Positions 1 through 11,762 of a stretch of DNA of 64,000 bases are shown piece after piece. Position numbers and translations under genes: made by a program. The notes beneath the pieces were generated by a model that searched no databases, was not told the origin of the DNA, and worked only from the letters and a program-made list of their open reading frames with translations. The stretch comes from Tuctoria greenei. Taxonomy: Eukaryota > Streptophyta > Magnoliopsida > Poales > Poaceae. The stretch covers positions 120,741,498-120,805,497 of the forward strand of contig JAYESD010000008.1 of assembly GCA_036927565.1 (NCBI GenBank), in the 5' to 3' direction. Within the stretch, counting starts at the first letter, position 1. Every line of letters starts with the position of its first letter.

Positions 1-1287
1 ATTTTTGTTGATATGGCTGATATCGTTTTGATATGCTTTGCAACATGCTTATGTGAGGTGCTCACGTAAGGTGTTGTGTTTGGAACTGACTTGAGTTAAG
101 TCGCGGACTTGAGCTCGTACGGATTGGTTGTTTGTTCATGTGCAGGTGTTGCTTGAGTTCAAGTCATGGCTGGTGACATGATCCTTTGGACTAGTCTCAG
201 GGAGGAGATGAGGTTCCAACAACCAAATTCAGGGGGAATTGTGGTTGAGCAGGTCAGGAGGTCGCGCAGGATGATTGAATCAAGGGCAGTGCATATGAAG
301 GTTATTGGACGTCGAAGGAAGGTGTTTGAACGTATGCATGCGGTGCATGACGTGGCAACATGGTTCCGAAGATGGTTTATGGATGTGAAGATCTGGTTGG
401 AAGGATCGGATCGTATCGGTTGATGACTTTGGCTGCGGCGGAGTCGATTATGGCTCGGTATGGAAAATATCAAGTTGGTTATGATAGGATTTCGTGTGGG
501 TCATGAATCTGAGTTGTTTTAGGAATGTGGGATAGATTCCTAAGGTGTTTGGAAGTCAAAATATTGCTTCTATCTACGTATAGAAGAGTCCTAAGCAGTT
601 ATGGAAAGTTTCGATTCATGATTTGAGTAGGATTAGAGTCCTAGTTGAGATTGGGTTGGCCTAAGGGCTGGTTATATAAGCAAGGGAGGCCAAAGCTCGT
701 GGTGCACGACTTTGGGGGCTGTTCCTCTTGTGTTCTATTGAATAAAATTAGTAGTTTGAAGGAACTTTTGTGCCTTGTTCGTCCGACTTGTTCCAGACAA
801 GTTTTACTCGTCGAGTTTCTGAACAGCTCTATCTTTTGTTGGTGGTTTTATCATAACTCGATTTTTACAGATCCAATTGACGTGATTCTTTTTGAGTTGT
901 CTTCAAAACTTGATTATCTATCATCTATGAAAATTTCATGGTCATTGGATTTTTGGTTTTTGATCTACACAAGTTTATTTGCAGTGTTCCGGAACTGTTT
1001 TCTCGGGTAGGACAGATTGACCTTTGCTCGATCTTTCGATCGTAACTTGAGTTTCTCTTTCCGGATTTGAGTGATTCTTGTTGTGTCGTCTTCGTGACTT
1101 GATTATCCCTGATATATATCACTTTTGTCACAGTGAAACACGTTTAGATTAGTCTCACACATGATTTCTTTAACAGATCATTTTTCTGCCGAAGGGGTTG
1201 GGATTTAATTGTTTCCGCCGCGTAAGATTTTTAAATCTACCATTCACCCCCCCTCTGGTAGCTTTTCACGTGTTCTTCGATCCTACA
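1..1287 (+). repeat. 3' part of a Copia LTR (copy C), cut by window start
   Basis: This stretch is the last about 1.29 kb of the same LTR family seen complete at 1898-3751, 37602-39447 and 57673-60460. It shares the TATATAA box (673-679), the AATAAA-containing R region near 744 and the terminal CCTACA. No primer-binding site follows the end, in contrast to 3752 and 60461, so it is a 3' LTR or solo LTR. The sequence after 1287 is the antisense frame of Gypsy element X. Short frames inside it are LTR sequence, not genes. Confidence 0.88.
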
Positions 1288-1892
1288 GTTTTTTCTCATT
1301 TCCTTTTTATTTATTTTTATCATTCAAAAATTTTAGTCCTTCTAACTAAAGTTTGTATTATGAAAATTAGGACTTTTACATTTGGCGGCATTCTTGACCT
1401 CTGCCATTGTTGTCTCCTCGCGCTCTTCAACGGAACGTTCAAAAACTGGCTTTGGTGGCAGATCAAGGTAGCAGCTCTGGTAGCACACCAGGACATGGGA
1501 TACCACCATCTCTGCCACTCCCCTACCCTCGGCTTCCAAACACTGAGCCAGCTGACGCTCCTACAGATCGAGCTTCGGGCGTGGCGCTCCATCGTGCACT
1601 CCCGGGCTTCGATGTCGAGATCACGCAGGAGAAGTTCCTGACGCTCAGCTAAGTGTTGCACCTGATCCCGTGCCAAGTCCCTCTCCCGGAGCTCAAGATC
1701 TTCAAGACAGGATTGCAGCCTGTCTCGATCTGCCTCAGCTCGAGCCATCATCGCCTCGACCGCCACCTCTTCTTCGGCGACAGCAGCCTCCTGCTCAGCA
1801 ATAGCAGCTTCACGGCGATGCAGGGCCTCTCGACCCTCCTCAAGGGCGTACAAGGAGGCGTCGCTGTGTCATTGGCTACCTTGGTGTCTGAC
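1288..1892 (-). pseudogene. C-terminal piece of the antisense ORF of Gypsy element X
   Basis: On the minus strand, 1853 to about 1600 encodes a strongly charged, coiled-coil-like segment rich in Glu, Ala and Arg (for example EEGREALHRREAAIAEQEAA). Reading then changes frame. It continues the coiled-coil part at 39453-39670: the two pieces are separated only by Copia A, whose target duplication AGGAG sits at 1893-1897 and 39448-39452. Together they form the tail of a PF04195-type protein (putative gypsy type transposon family). No function is known for this tail. Copia copy C interrupts the same frame at 1287, so the gene was hit twice. Confidence 0.6.
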
Positions 1893-2032
1893 AGGAGTGT
1901 GAGACCTATGTGTGTTGAATACATTGGCTTTGACGATAAAACTTTTGAATGCTGCCATAACATCTTTTTGGCAAGGTCCAACTCTAGCTCCGAGCTTCTG
2001 CAAGGTCTGGCAATAGGTCCAACTTTCTTTTT

Positions 2033-2352
2033 CTAGATCCGACATGTTTTTGGGTAGCTCTGGTGAGCTTTGTCTTTAGCTCCGGCATGTCTTTGATAGC
2101 TCCGGCATGTCTTTGTTAAGCTCCGATATGTTTTGCTAGGTCCGACTTATGTTGGTTAGCTCCGACATGTTTTTCTAGCTCTGACTTTTGGGATGACTAG
2201 TTCCGACTAGTTTTGGTTAGCTCCGGCGCTAGGTTCGACTAGCTTTGGTAAGCTCCGGTGCTAGGTTGTACTAACTTTGATAAGCTCCAGCGCTAGGTTG
2301 TACTAGCTTTGGTAAGCTCCAACTCAAGCTCCGGTTAGCTTTCGCAAGGTTC
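2033..2352 (+). repeat. Degenerate short tandem repeats in LTR U3
   Basis: Units of about 20-35 bp built on TAGCTCCGRC plus ATGTYTTTG recur about ten times. The same array is present at about 37728-38042 and 57815-58090 in the other LTR copies, so it belongs to the family. Its U3 position upstream of the TATA box would suit an enhancer, but that is inference. Confidence 0.7.
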
Positions 2353-3136
2353 GGAGCTTGATCGTAATGTTCCAAATTTTCATGTGAAATGTTTCGAACT
2401 TGCTTTACACTTATGGAAAGGTTTCTTAGTATTATTTTACTATGTTTTTGGTTTGTTTTGGTTGTTAAGTCTTATATCATTTTGATGTGCTTTGCAACAT
2501 GCTTATGTGAGGTGCTCACGTAAGGTGTTGTAGTTTCGAAACTAACTTGAGTCAAGTCGCGGACTTGGGCTCGTACGGATTGGTTGTTTGTTCATGTGCA
2601 GGTGTTGCTTGAGTTCAAGACATGGCTGGTGATGGGATCCATTGAACTAGTCTTAGGGATAATATGAGGGTTAACAACCTAGTTCGGGAGGAATTGTGGT
2701 TGAGTTGATCGGGAGGTTGCGCAGCATGTTTGAATATAGAACAATGCATATGAAGGTATCGTGGACATCATTAGAAGATGTTTGCATGTGTGCAGGGAGT
2801 GCATGGACGTGGCTACATGGTTCCGAGGCGTGATGAAGAAATGTGGACGTAAAAAATTGGTCGGAAAGGTCCAACTAACTAGGTTATGGACTCAGGCTGC
2901 GGCTAAGTCGGGTTTGACTCAAATATGGAAAGATTTGAGTTGGTTATGACATGATTTCGTGTCATCACGAATTTGAGTTGCTTTAGGAATGTGGGATACA
3001 TTCCTAAGGTGTTTGTAAGTCTTAAGATTGCTTCTATCTGCGTATAGAAGAGTCCTAAGCCGTTATAGAATGTTTCGATTCGTGAACGGAGTGGGGTTGG
3101 AGTCCTCATTTGAGTTGAGTTGGCTTTCGAGCCGGT

Positions 3137-3143
3137 TATATAA
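3137..3143 (+). promoter_or_regulatory. LTR core promoter TATA box
   Basis: TATATAA lies in a GGTTATATAAGCAAGGGAGG context that is identical in all four LTR copies (673-679, 38829-38835, 59861-59867). It is about 60 bp upstream of an AATAAA, as expected for a compact LTR R region. Confidence 0.7.
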
Positions 3144-3752
3144 GCAAGGGAGGCCAAAGCTCATGGTGCACAACTTTGGGGATGTTCCTCTTGTGTTCTA
3201 CTGAATAAAATTCGTAGTTTGAAGGAACTTTTGTGCCTTGTTCGTCCGACTTGTTCCAGAGAAGTTTTACTCGTCGAGTTTCTGGACAGCACTACCTTTC
3301 GTTGGTGGTTTTATCATAACTCGAGTTTTAAAGATCCAATTGACGTGATTCTTTTTGGGTTGTCTTCAAAACTTGATTATCTATCATCTATCAAAAGTTC
3401 ACGGTCATTGGATTTGTGGTTTCTGATCTACACGAGTTATTTTGCAGCGTTCCAGAACTGTTTTTTCTCGGGTAGGACAGATTGACCTTTGTTCGATTAT
3501 TCGATCATAACTTGAGTTTCTCTCGACGGATTTGAGTTATTCTTCTTGTGTTTTCTTCGTGACTTGATTCTCTATGATATATATCACTTTTGTCACAGCG
3601 AAACACGTTTATATTAGTCTCACACACGATTTCTTTAATAGATCATTTTTCTGTCGAAGGGGTTGCGATTTAATTGTTTCCGCTGCGTAAGATTTTTTAA
3701 ATCTACCATTCACCCCCCCTGGTAGCTTTTCACATGCTCTTCGATCCTACAA

Positions 3753-3767
3753 TTGATATCAGAGCCA
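3753..3767 (+). other. Primer-binding site, initiator tRNA-Met type
   Basis: TTGATATCAGAGCCA directly follows the 5' LTR. Copia B has TTGGTATCAGAGC at the same place (60462), the standard complement of plant initiator tRNA-Met. Copia A therefore carries one G to A change in its primer site. Confidence 0.85.
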
Positions 3768-3813
3768 TGGTGCTCTAATCATTGTGACTTGCATGTGTTT
3801 TTGACTAATCATC

Positions 3814-5639
3814 ATGGAGAAATACTCCACCAAACCTTGGGTGTTTGCTGGTATTGATTTTCAGGTTTGGAAGGCACACATGGAGGCTTTCATCCAGTCG
3901 CAAGGCTTTGCAATATGGGAGAAGGTGTACAAGACTTATGAAGTGTCATCAAATGATAAAGTTACAGCTACAAATCTGAGAGATGTCAACAACAACAACA
4001 AGGCTCGAAACTTGATCATACAAGGATTAACTCAAAGCGACTTCGACCGTGTTGCACCCCTCCGATCTGCATACGATGTGTGGAAAGAACTTTGTGACTA
4101 CCACGAAGGATCCAACACGATCAAGGAGGTAAGGCAAGACATGTTCAAGAAAGAATACATGCGCTTCGAGATGCAACCCGATGAGTCAATTGATGATCTC
4201 TTTGCTCGCTTTAATAAAATTCTCAGCAACTTGCGTAGCGTCAATGTTAATTTTTCAGATGCTGAAAATGCTAGGCAATGGTTAAGTGCATTAGACATGT
4301 CAATTTGGAGATGAAAGTTACATCCATTCGTGAATCTACTGTCATGAGTACACTTACTTTAGATGTTCTATATTCCAAGTTAAAAACTTATGAAATTGAC
4401 ATAATATCACGTAAAAACCCCAACAAGTCTATTGCTTTTGTTTCACAACATGACATGCCTAGCTCCGGTCAATCATCATCTTGCAATACTCTTGCTTTGT
4501 TGTCCTCACTAACCCAGGAGCAGATTGAGGAATTTCCAGAAGAGGAGTTAGCACTAATCTCTACGAGGTTCTCAAAAGCATTGCAAAATGTGAGAACTAG
4601 AAAGAGAGAAAGCTCTGGACCTCAACGCTGCTTTGAATGTGGTAAGACAGGACACTTTCGTACAGAATGTCCTAAACTTTCAGGTCCTACTACTCGAGAA
4701 GAAAAACAGAACAAGGTCAAGACCACCTCTGGAAACCCCAACAATAAAAAGAAGGGTACCATAGGACGCAAGATGATTAACAGCTTCATCACTGCACTTC
4801 AAGAGCTCAGTTCAAGCGATGTAGACTTTGAAAGTGATGAAGATGATGACGATCTGGCCAACTTATGCTTCATGGCGGGCAAAACAATATCAATATCAAG
4901 TCAGGAGGATGCAGAACACAATAGTGACGACGATGAGGTATGTTCTACCTGTAATGAAATGTGTGATGCAATTTCTCGTGCAACAATTATTGTTAAGAAA
5001 AAGGACAAAAAGCTTCGGGATAATGCTGCTAAAATTGAATCACTAGAATCTGAAATCAACCATTTGAAAACCTTGAATCCTAGTGATGAGTCTTGTCCCT
5101 CATGTGATCTAATCTACGAACAATTGTTCACATTAAGAACTGCACATTCCTCTACTCTAGATAGACTTGAACTTGAAATTCAAAAGAACAAAAACCTTGC
5201 TGCACTTGACATTGGAAACTTAAAAGATGCTTCTTGTTCTACAATTGATTTGCATTGTTCTAGTTGTGATGATCTTGAAAAGAAACTACAAGATGGTATG
5301 AATGAAATTTCTATATTGAACAATGCTTTACGTTCTCATGAAGTTAAATTTTGTTCAAATTGCAAATTAAAAGGAACTTTATGTGAAAATTGTCTTGATC
5401 TGTCAAATAAACTTGATAACATGCATAGGACATTAGATCGGTTTTGTAATGGGAATAAGAACCTAAACTTGCTGCTGAATTCTTCCAAGTCTTGCAACGA
5501 TAAAACTAGTTTAGGTTTTGATTCTCATACTCATGCTAAGGCACATCCACCTAAAATTGTAAATCCATTAGGAATTGGTTCGATTCAATCAGTTCCTAAA
5601 CAAAAATAAATGGTTTTCAAATCTGCAGGAGTGTTGTCT
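3814..5639 (+). pseudogene. gag of Copia A, part upstream of the CACTA insertion
   Basis: The start ATG opens a frame beginning MEKYSTKPWVFAGIDF. A UBN2-like gag domain fills the first about 165 codons. A one-base loss near 4300 (compare 61007 in Copia B) moves reading to the frame ending at 5609. That part has a CCHC knuckle at about 4629-4670 (CFECGKTGHFRTEC), an Asp/Glu-rich stretch, a Lys/Glu coiled-coil-like segment and several CxxC pairs (CSTC, CPSC, CSSC, CSNC, CENC). The stop TAA at 5607-5609 replaces a sense codon of Copia B. The CACTA element enters 30 bp later, and the frame resumes at 33018. The protein would be the RNA-binding capsid protein. Confidence 0.88.
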
Positions 5640-7230
5640 CACTACAAGGATTCCGACCTGTTGCAACGATTGTACTGCAACGAATACTAAATTGTTGCAG
5701 TAAGCTTGGCTTTTTGCCACGATTCACTAGTTTGTTGCACTAGGATCTATCGCCACAAAACATAATCATTGCATTAGGATCTGATGCCACGAGTCACTAG
5801 TTCGTGGCACTAGGATCTATTGCCACGGAACACAATAGTTGCATTAGGATCTGTTGCCACGAATTACTGGTTTGTTGCGTTACAGGATCTATCGCCACGG
5901 AACATAATCGTTACATTAGGATCTGTTGCCACTAATGACTAGTTCATGGCTTTACAGGATCTATTGCCACAGAATACAATCGTTGCATTAGGATATGTTG
6001 CCACGAATTACTGGTTCATGGCGTTACAACTTTATTGCCATGGAACACAATCGTTGCATTAGGATCTGTTACCACGAATCAGCAAACAGTTGCATTTGGA
6101 CCGTAATGCAACGAAATAGAATTGTTGCATTAGGATGTGTTGCCACGATACTCTGGTTCGTGGCGTTAGTATCAATGGCCACGGACTCCAACCGTAGCAA
6201 TTAGGATGTGTGGCCACGATTCAATTTTTCGTGGCATTAGGATCTGTTGCCATGAATCACAGTTTGTGGTGTCAGGATGCTATCGCCACGGACCACAATC
6301 GTTGCATTAGGATCTGTTGCCACGAATTACTGGTTCGTGGCGTTACAACTTTTTTGCCACGGAAGTTGCCATGAATTACTTGTTCGTGGTGTTATAGCTT
6401 TATTGCCACATAACACAATCGTTGCATTAGGATCTGTTACCATGAATCAGCAAACAGTTGCATTTGGATCGTAATGCAACAAAACAGAATCGTTGCATTA
6501 GGATGTGTTGCCATGATACTCTGGTTCATGGTGTTAGTATCAATGGACACAGACCCCAATCGTAGCAATTAGGATGTGTGGCCACGATTCACTTTTTCGT
6601 GGCATCGGGATGCTAATGCAATGAAACACAATCGTTGCATTAGGATGTCTTGCCACGATTCACTTGTTCGTGGCATCAGGATGCTAATGCAATAGACCAC
6701 AATCGTTTTATTAGGATATGTTGCCACTAATTACTGGTTCGTGGCATTACAGGATCTATCGCCACGGAACACAATCGTTGCATTAGGATGTGTTGCCATG
6801 ATACTCTGGTTCGTGGCGTTAGTATCAATGGCCACGGACCCCAATCGTAGCAATTAGGATGTGTGGCCACGATTCACTTTTTCGTGGCGTCAGGATACTA
6901 ATGCAACGAAACACAATCGTTGCATTAGGATGTCTTGCCACGATTCACTGGTTCGTGGCATTAGGATCTATCACCACGGGACCACAATCGTTGCATTAGG
7001 ATGTGTTGCCACAATTCACTTTTTCGTGGCATCAGGATCTATCGCCACGGACCACAATCGTTGCATTAGGATGTGTTGCCACGATTCACTGGTTCGTGGC
7101 GTTAGGATCTGTCGCCACGGACCCCAATCATTGCAATTAGTATGTGTGGACACGATTCACTATTTCGTGGCGTCGGGATACTAGTGCAACAAAACGCAAT
7201 CGTTGCATTAAGTTCTGTTGCCACGATTCA
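5640..7230. repeat. Left subterminal repeat array of the CACTA element
   Basis: About 1.6 kb of degenerate units near 70 bp, each with ATCGTTGCATTAGGAT, TTGCCACGA, a short spacer, and TCGTGGC. GCCACGA and TCGTGGC are inverted around about 9 bases (for example near 6948-6970), so each unit can fold as a small hairpin. In En/Spm the subterminal repeats are the binding sites of the TnpA protein, and the same role is inferred here. Confidence 0.85.
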
Positions 7231-7460
7231 GTAGTTCGTGCACCAAAGGCCAAGGCATCCAAGGCGACCGAGGGTGCTGACGCCAAAACGATCGAGATAA
7301 GCACCCACAAATTAATGCAACAGTGGGGATGTAATAAATGATTCGTCCCACATGTAATAAATGATTAATTAATCGCACTTCCAAATATTAGCCTATCATC
7401 ACAAATAGTACTCCAGTTCACAGCTCACACACGTATACATGCAGTACGTACTTAACTATA

Positions 7461-10400
7461 CTAAAAATCATCATCTTCGCTGTCGTCCCCCCACAATGGA
7501 GCTACATGACCATCATTGGTATATGTATCGTCATCGTCGTCATCTTCATTTTCTGATGCAACTCCATCTACCTCAAACCGATCACCTGACATTGTCATTA
7601 TAAGAGTGGAAGCATCGCCGCTGGCTCCCTCAATGTCATTCCTAGCCCATGCGGTCGTATCCTCATTATTGATATCATTAGTAAGCAGATCATCATGAAA
7701 TGTCTCATCCCCCATCATCTCAGTCACATTATTTTCACTGTCTCCAGGGGGCATGGCAAAAAGGTTCTGTGGCTTCGTTTTAACAATTGTAGCCCATTTA
7801 GGATGCTTCACACATGGAACATAAAAAACTTGTTCTGCTTGGGTGGCTAGAATGTAAGGCTCATACTGGAATCGAAACAGAGTAGTGTCAACATCTATCA
7901 TTCCGTATTGATCCTTTTTGTAGCCTCTGCTTTGGTTTTGACTGCTTCCAAAAGGCCAATCAAACCATTCACACTGAAATAACAGAACCTTTTGATTTTT
8001 TTTTTAAAATCAACAGCAATGATTTTCTTGATTACTCCAAACCAATCATGATCAGTGCCCCGAACAACAATACCACTGTTTTGGGTCCGTAAATCTTTTT
8101 CCACATCTGCAGTTCGAAAGAAGAAGCCATTGATGAATAACCGACTAAAGAAATGTGCCTGACGATCAGGTCCTCTAGATAATGCATATAGATAATCGGT
8201 TGCTTTGCCTTCTTTGTGTAATGTCGTAATCTGTACACATTAGTATAACCGGGGTTATCGACAACAAACCAATTTCAAGACACATATTTTTTCAATATTA
8301 CATCAAAGTGCAAAATTGCATGTACTTACTCGTTTCTGAAACCAATCAACAAACTCATCTCTATGGCGTTTATCAACATCACGAGAATGAATCTTTTTCA
8401 GTTCTTCAATATGCTCACTGAAAAGGGTACAAAATTAAATTAGCCATCTACAATAAGCCATATATATAGTATACAACATCTGAGTTATACGTTATTACTT
8501 GATCCATGGAGCGGCCTCTTCAACGTTAGTAATAAGATAATGTCTGATGTTATGTAGTTCCACCATAGTAAGTTGGTCCCATTTATACTCTTTTTTAGAA
8601 TTATCAACTTCTGTAAATATGTTAGAATTATCAACAGAAGGTTCATATGTAGCTGCAGCTTCATGATGTTCTAGCCTATTACGCTTGATGCTGATGTTAT
8701 CCAAAAACTGACTACAAAAAGTCATACACTCGTTGGCAATATATCCCTCGGCTATAGAACCCTCCGGATGAGCTTTGTTACGTACATACCTCTTTAATGT
8801 ACCAAGGTAACTCTCAATTGGATACATCCATATGTAAGAAACAGGTCCACCCAACCGTGCTTCTTCGGCAAGATGGGTTGGAAGATGTACCATGATATCA
8901 AAGAAAGCGGGAGGAAACAACTTCTCAAGCTTAAAATTGTTTCAGGAATTTGTTTGCTCATCTTGTCCAAATCTGGTTCCGTCAATTCTTTAGAACAAAT
9001 TCCAGAAAAGAATGTGCTAAACTCAATTAAAAGTGCAACAACCTTTTCAGGCAATATGTTACGTATTGCAATAGGAAGGAGATTCTGAAATATAATATGG
9101 CAGTCATGAGTTTTTAGACCCGATACCTTACATGCTTTTATGTCCACACATCTCTTGATGTTTGAGGCATAACCATCGGGCACCTTCACATTCCCCAAAA
9201 ACTTGCACAAGGTGGTCTTCTCATCTTTGCCCAAAGTATATAATGCTGGTGGGAATGTGTACTTGCTCTTTATGAGCTTCGGATGTTGATCTGGTCGTAT
9301 ACCCATATCCTTCATATCAAGACGAGCTTGTAGACTATCTTTTGTTTTACCATCCATAGCAAGCAATGTCCCCAATATGCTATCACAAATGTTTTTCTCA
9401 ATGTGCATGACATCCAAGTTATGCCTTATTAGCAATGTCTTCCAATAAGGGAGGTCGAAAAATATACTTTTCTTCTTCCAATTATGCCATCTATTTTCCT
9501 CGGTGTGCTTTCTCTTATTATTCGTCGGTCCAAAACTCACTTGATCAAAACACTTGTATTGTTGGAGTACTTCGTCACCAGAGAGTGATGTTGGAGCCTC
9601 TCTATTCTCTGCCTTGTTGTTCAAAGAACCTTTGTTTCGATGCCATCTTTGATCCTGAGGTAGGAAACGACGACGACCCATGTAACAATGCTTTCGTCCA
9701 TATTTCAACCAGAAGGCGTTAGTGTTTATATGGCAGTATGGACATGCTAGCTTCCCTTTTGTGCTCCATCCACATAGCATTGCATATGCTAGAAAATCAT
9801 TTATTGTCCATAATCAAGAAGCTCGCATGGCAAATGTCTCTTTCTTTAAACTGTCATATGTTTCAACACCATCGGACCATAATTTCAGTAGCTCATCAAT
9901 CAAAGGCTGCAGATACACATCAATGTTGTTTCCAGGTGACTTTGGCCCAGGAATTATCATTGACATCACCCAATAAGTCTGCTTCATACACAACCAAGGT
10001 GGTAGATTATAAGGGATTAGAATTACAAGCCATGTACTGTAAGAAACATTCATTACTCCAAAAGGATTGAAACCATCAGATGCTAGCCCAAGTCTTATGT
10101 TGCGAGGATCAGATGAGAAATTTGGGTGAATGCTATCAAAATGCTTCCATGCTTTCGAATCGACGGGATGGCGTAATATTCCATCGTTAGCACGACCTTC
10201 TTTATGCTAGCGCATATTTGATGCCGTTGATTCTCCCATATAAAACCTTTGTAGACGAGGAATAAGAGGGAAGTAACGTAGAATCTTGCGTGTTACAAGC
10301 TTCTTGGATTTTCCACAAGGTAAAGCCTCTCTTGCATCCCCAGCAGTACTATTTTTGCATCTTAATTCACCACATTTTGGGCAACTATTCAGCAGAGAAT

Positions 10401-11097
10401 AGTCCTTCCGGAATAACACACAGTCATTGACACATGCATCGATCTTTTGGTAGTCCAGCCCGAGGTCACGAACAACCTTCTGAAGTTTATCAAGTGTATT
10501 AGGAATGTAGTGGCCCATTGGAAGCGCAAATGAGAATAGTTCAAGTAACATCTCACAAGCTACTTTGCTCATACCAGTTAAACACTTTATCTGGTAGAAC
10601 CTGACAATGTAGGATAATTGGGTCAGCTGCGAACAACCTGGATACAACTCCTTTTTGACATCAGTTAATAAGTCATAGAATTTCTTTGCATCCCCAGTTG
10701 GCTCCTGCTGGTTTATAGCATTTTCATGATCATCAACATCTGCTGAAGTACCACCATGATCAGTGCCTCTAAGTAGACTGGGCAACATATTTTGCATAGC
10801 ACAATCATCAAAAATTATCTCCTCATTATTTGATGATTCCTAAGCAATATTTTCGTGAACTCGTATTTCTCCATGGTGTATCCAATAAGTATAATCCAAA
10901 AACATCCCATTTCTGAGAAGGTGTAAATGAACTCCCTTGCGTGTCTTGTGGCAAATATTACGACATCTCGTGCAAGGACAAGGCATAGTTCCTCCTTCAC
11001 GAGTGCCCTAAAATGCAAAATTTAAAAATGACTTCATTCCATTCTGCCACTCCCTCGTATGCCTGTCTTTTCCCATCCATGTCTTATCTTCTGACAT
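7461..11097 (-). pseudogene. tnp2-type CACTA transposase (Transposase_21), broken
   Basis: The start is the ATG at 11097 (MSEDKTWMGKDRHTREW), which is in frame with all parts down to about 8940. Order: transposase-associated domain with CPCTRCRN and WIHHGE, Transposase_21 core with LACPYCHINTNAFW and RHNLDVMHIEKNICDSILG, DUF4218-like segment (KTHDCHIIFQNLLPIAIRN, PIESYLGTLKRYVRNKAHPE), then exons 8417-8330 and 8230-7461 joined by GT-AG introns (8498-8418, 8329-8231), the last with a DUF4216-like part (EPYILATQAEQVFYV) and an acidic end. Defects: in-frame stops at 11010-11008, 10842-10840, 10209-10207 and 9816-9814, a frameshift near 8935 and another in the poly-T run near 8000. The enzyme would cut at the CACTA ends. 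All domains are still recognisable. Confidence 0.9.
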
Positions 11098-11219
11098 CGC
11101 TTCCTACAATTCAATCAGCCATCAGCCTATCCGTAAGAGGATAGATGTACAAGAACACATTATGTGAGCAATTGTACCTAGCTGTTGTTACTCCACGCAC
11201 TGCGGCCGGCGGATTCTAC

Positions 11220-11570
11220 TACCAGCGTGGCGGCCGGCGGATGCTCCTCCAAGCGTGGCGGCCGGCGGTTGGTCCTCATAGCTTGGCAGCTGGCGGATGC
11301 TCCTACAAGAGTGGCGGCCGGTGGATGCTCCTACAAGCGTGGTGGCCGGCGGATGCTCCTCCAAGCATGGCGGCCGGCGGATGCTCCTCCAAGTGTAGCG
11401 GCCGACGGATGCTCCTCCAAGCGTGGCGACCGGCGGATGCTCCTCCAAGCGTGGCTGCCAGCGAATGCTCCTCCAAGCGTGGCGGCCCGCGGATGCTCCT
11501 ACAAGTGTGACGGCCGGCGAATGCTCTTACAATCGTGGCGGCCGGCGGATGCTCCTACAAGCGCGTTGTG
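11220..11570. repeat. 28 bp GC-rich minisatellite upstream of tnp2
   Basis: About twelve tandem copies of a unit built on GCGTGGCGGCCGGCGGATGC plus TCCTCCAA, period 28 (GCGTGG at 11225, then 11253). Because 28 is not a multiple of 3, the array gives long repetitive frames on both strands with an 84 bp cycle; these are not genes. It lies 120-470 bp upstream of the tnp2 start codon, on the promoter side. CpG density is very high. Confidence 0.9.
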
Positions 11571-11762
11571 GAGAGGGGGCTAGCGTTGCGGGTCGAAGGG
11601 TACCATAATAAAATATTATTTTTGTTTCTTATTTTCCTTCTTCATTCTGCGTGACAAAAATTTCCCGCCACGGGCAGGCAGGCAGGCAGGATGAAAAAGC
11701 TGGGTCGCTTGTTATTTGTGGGCTGAAACTACGCTGGTTCACTTTATATTCAAGCTGGGCCT

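Larger units (their letters stand above)
1898..3751 (+). repeat. 5' LTR of Copia A
   Basis: An 1854 bp LTR that is TG...CA bounded. U3 carries a run of degenerate TAGCTCCGAC-type repeats and R/U5 begins after a TATATAA box. An AATAAA lies at 3204-3209. The primer site follows directly at 3752. Its partner is 37602-39447. Confidence 0.93.

Noticed and set aside
166..423. 85-codon plus frame and its minus counterpart in the first LTR
   Set aside because: The region is LTR sequence repeated four times in the window, and the frame is not conserved between copies.
645..1010. 121-codon plus frame with matching frames at 3219, 38911 and 59957
   Set aside because: Falls in the LTR R/U5 downstream of the TATA box. 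The partial conservation follows from LTR identity and the copies differ by stops and shifts.
6861..7184. 107-codon plus frame in the CACTA left end
   Set aside because: It is an accidental frame through subterminal repeats.
11145..11583. Overlapping 121- and 132-codon frames with Gly/Arg/Ala repeats
   Set aside because: They arise from the 28 bp minisatellite, which opens all three frames in turn.
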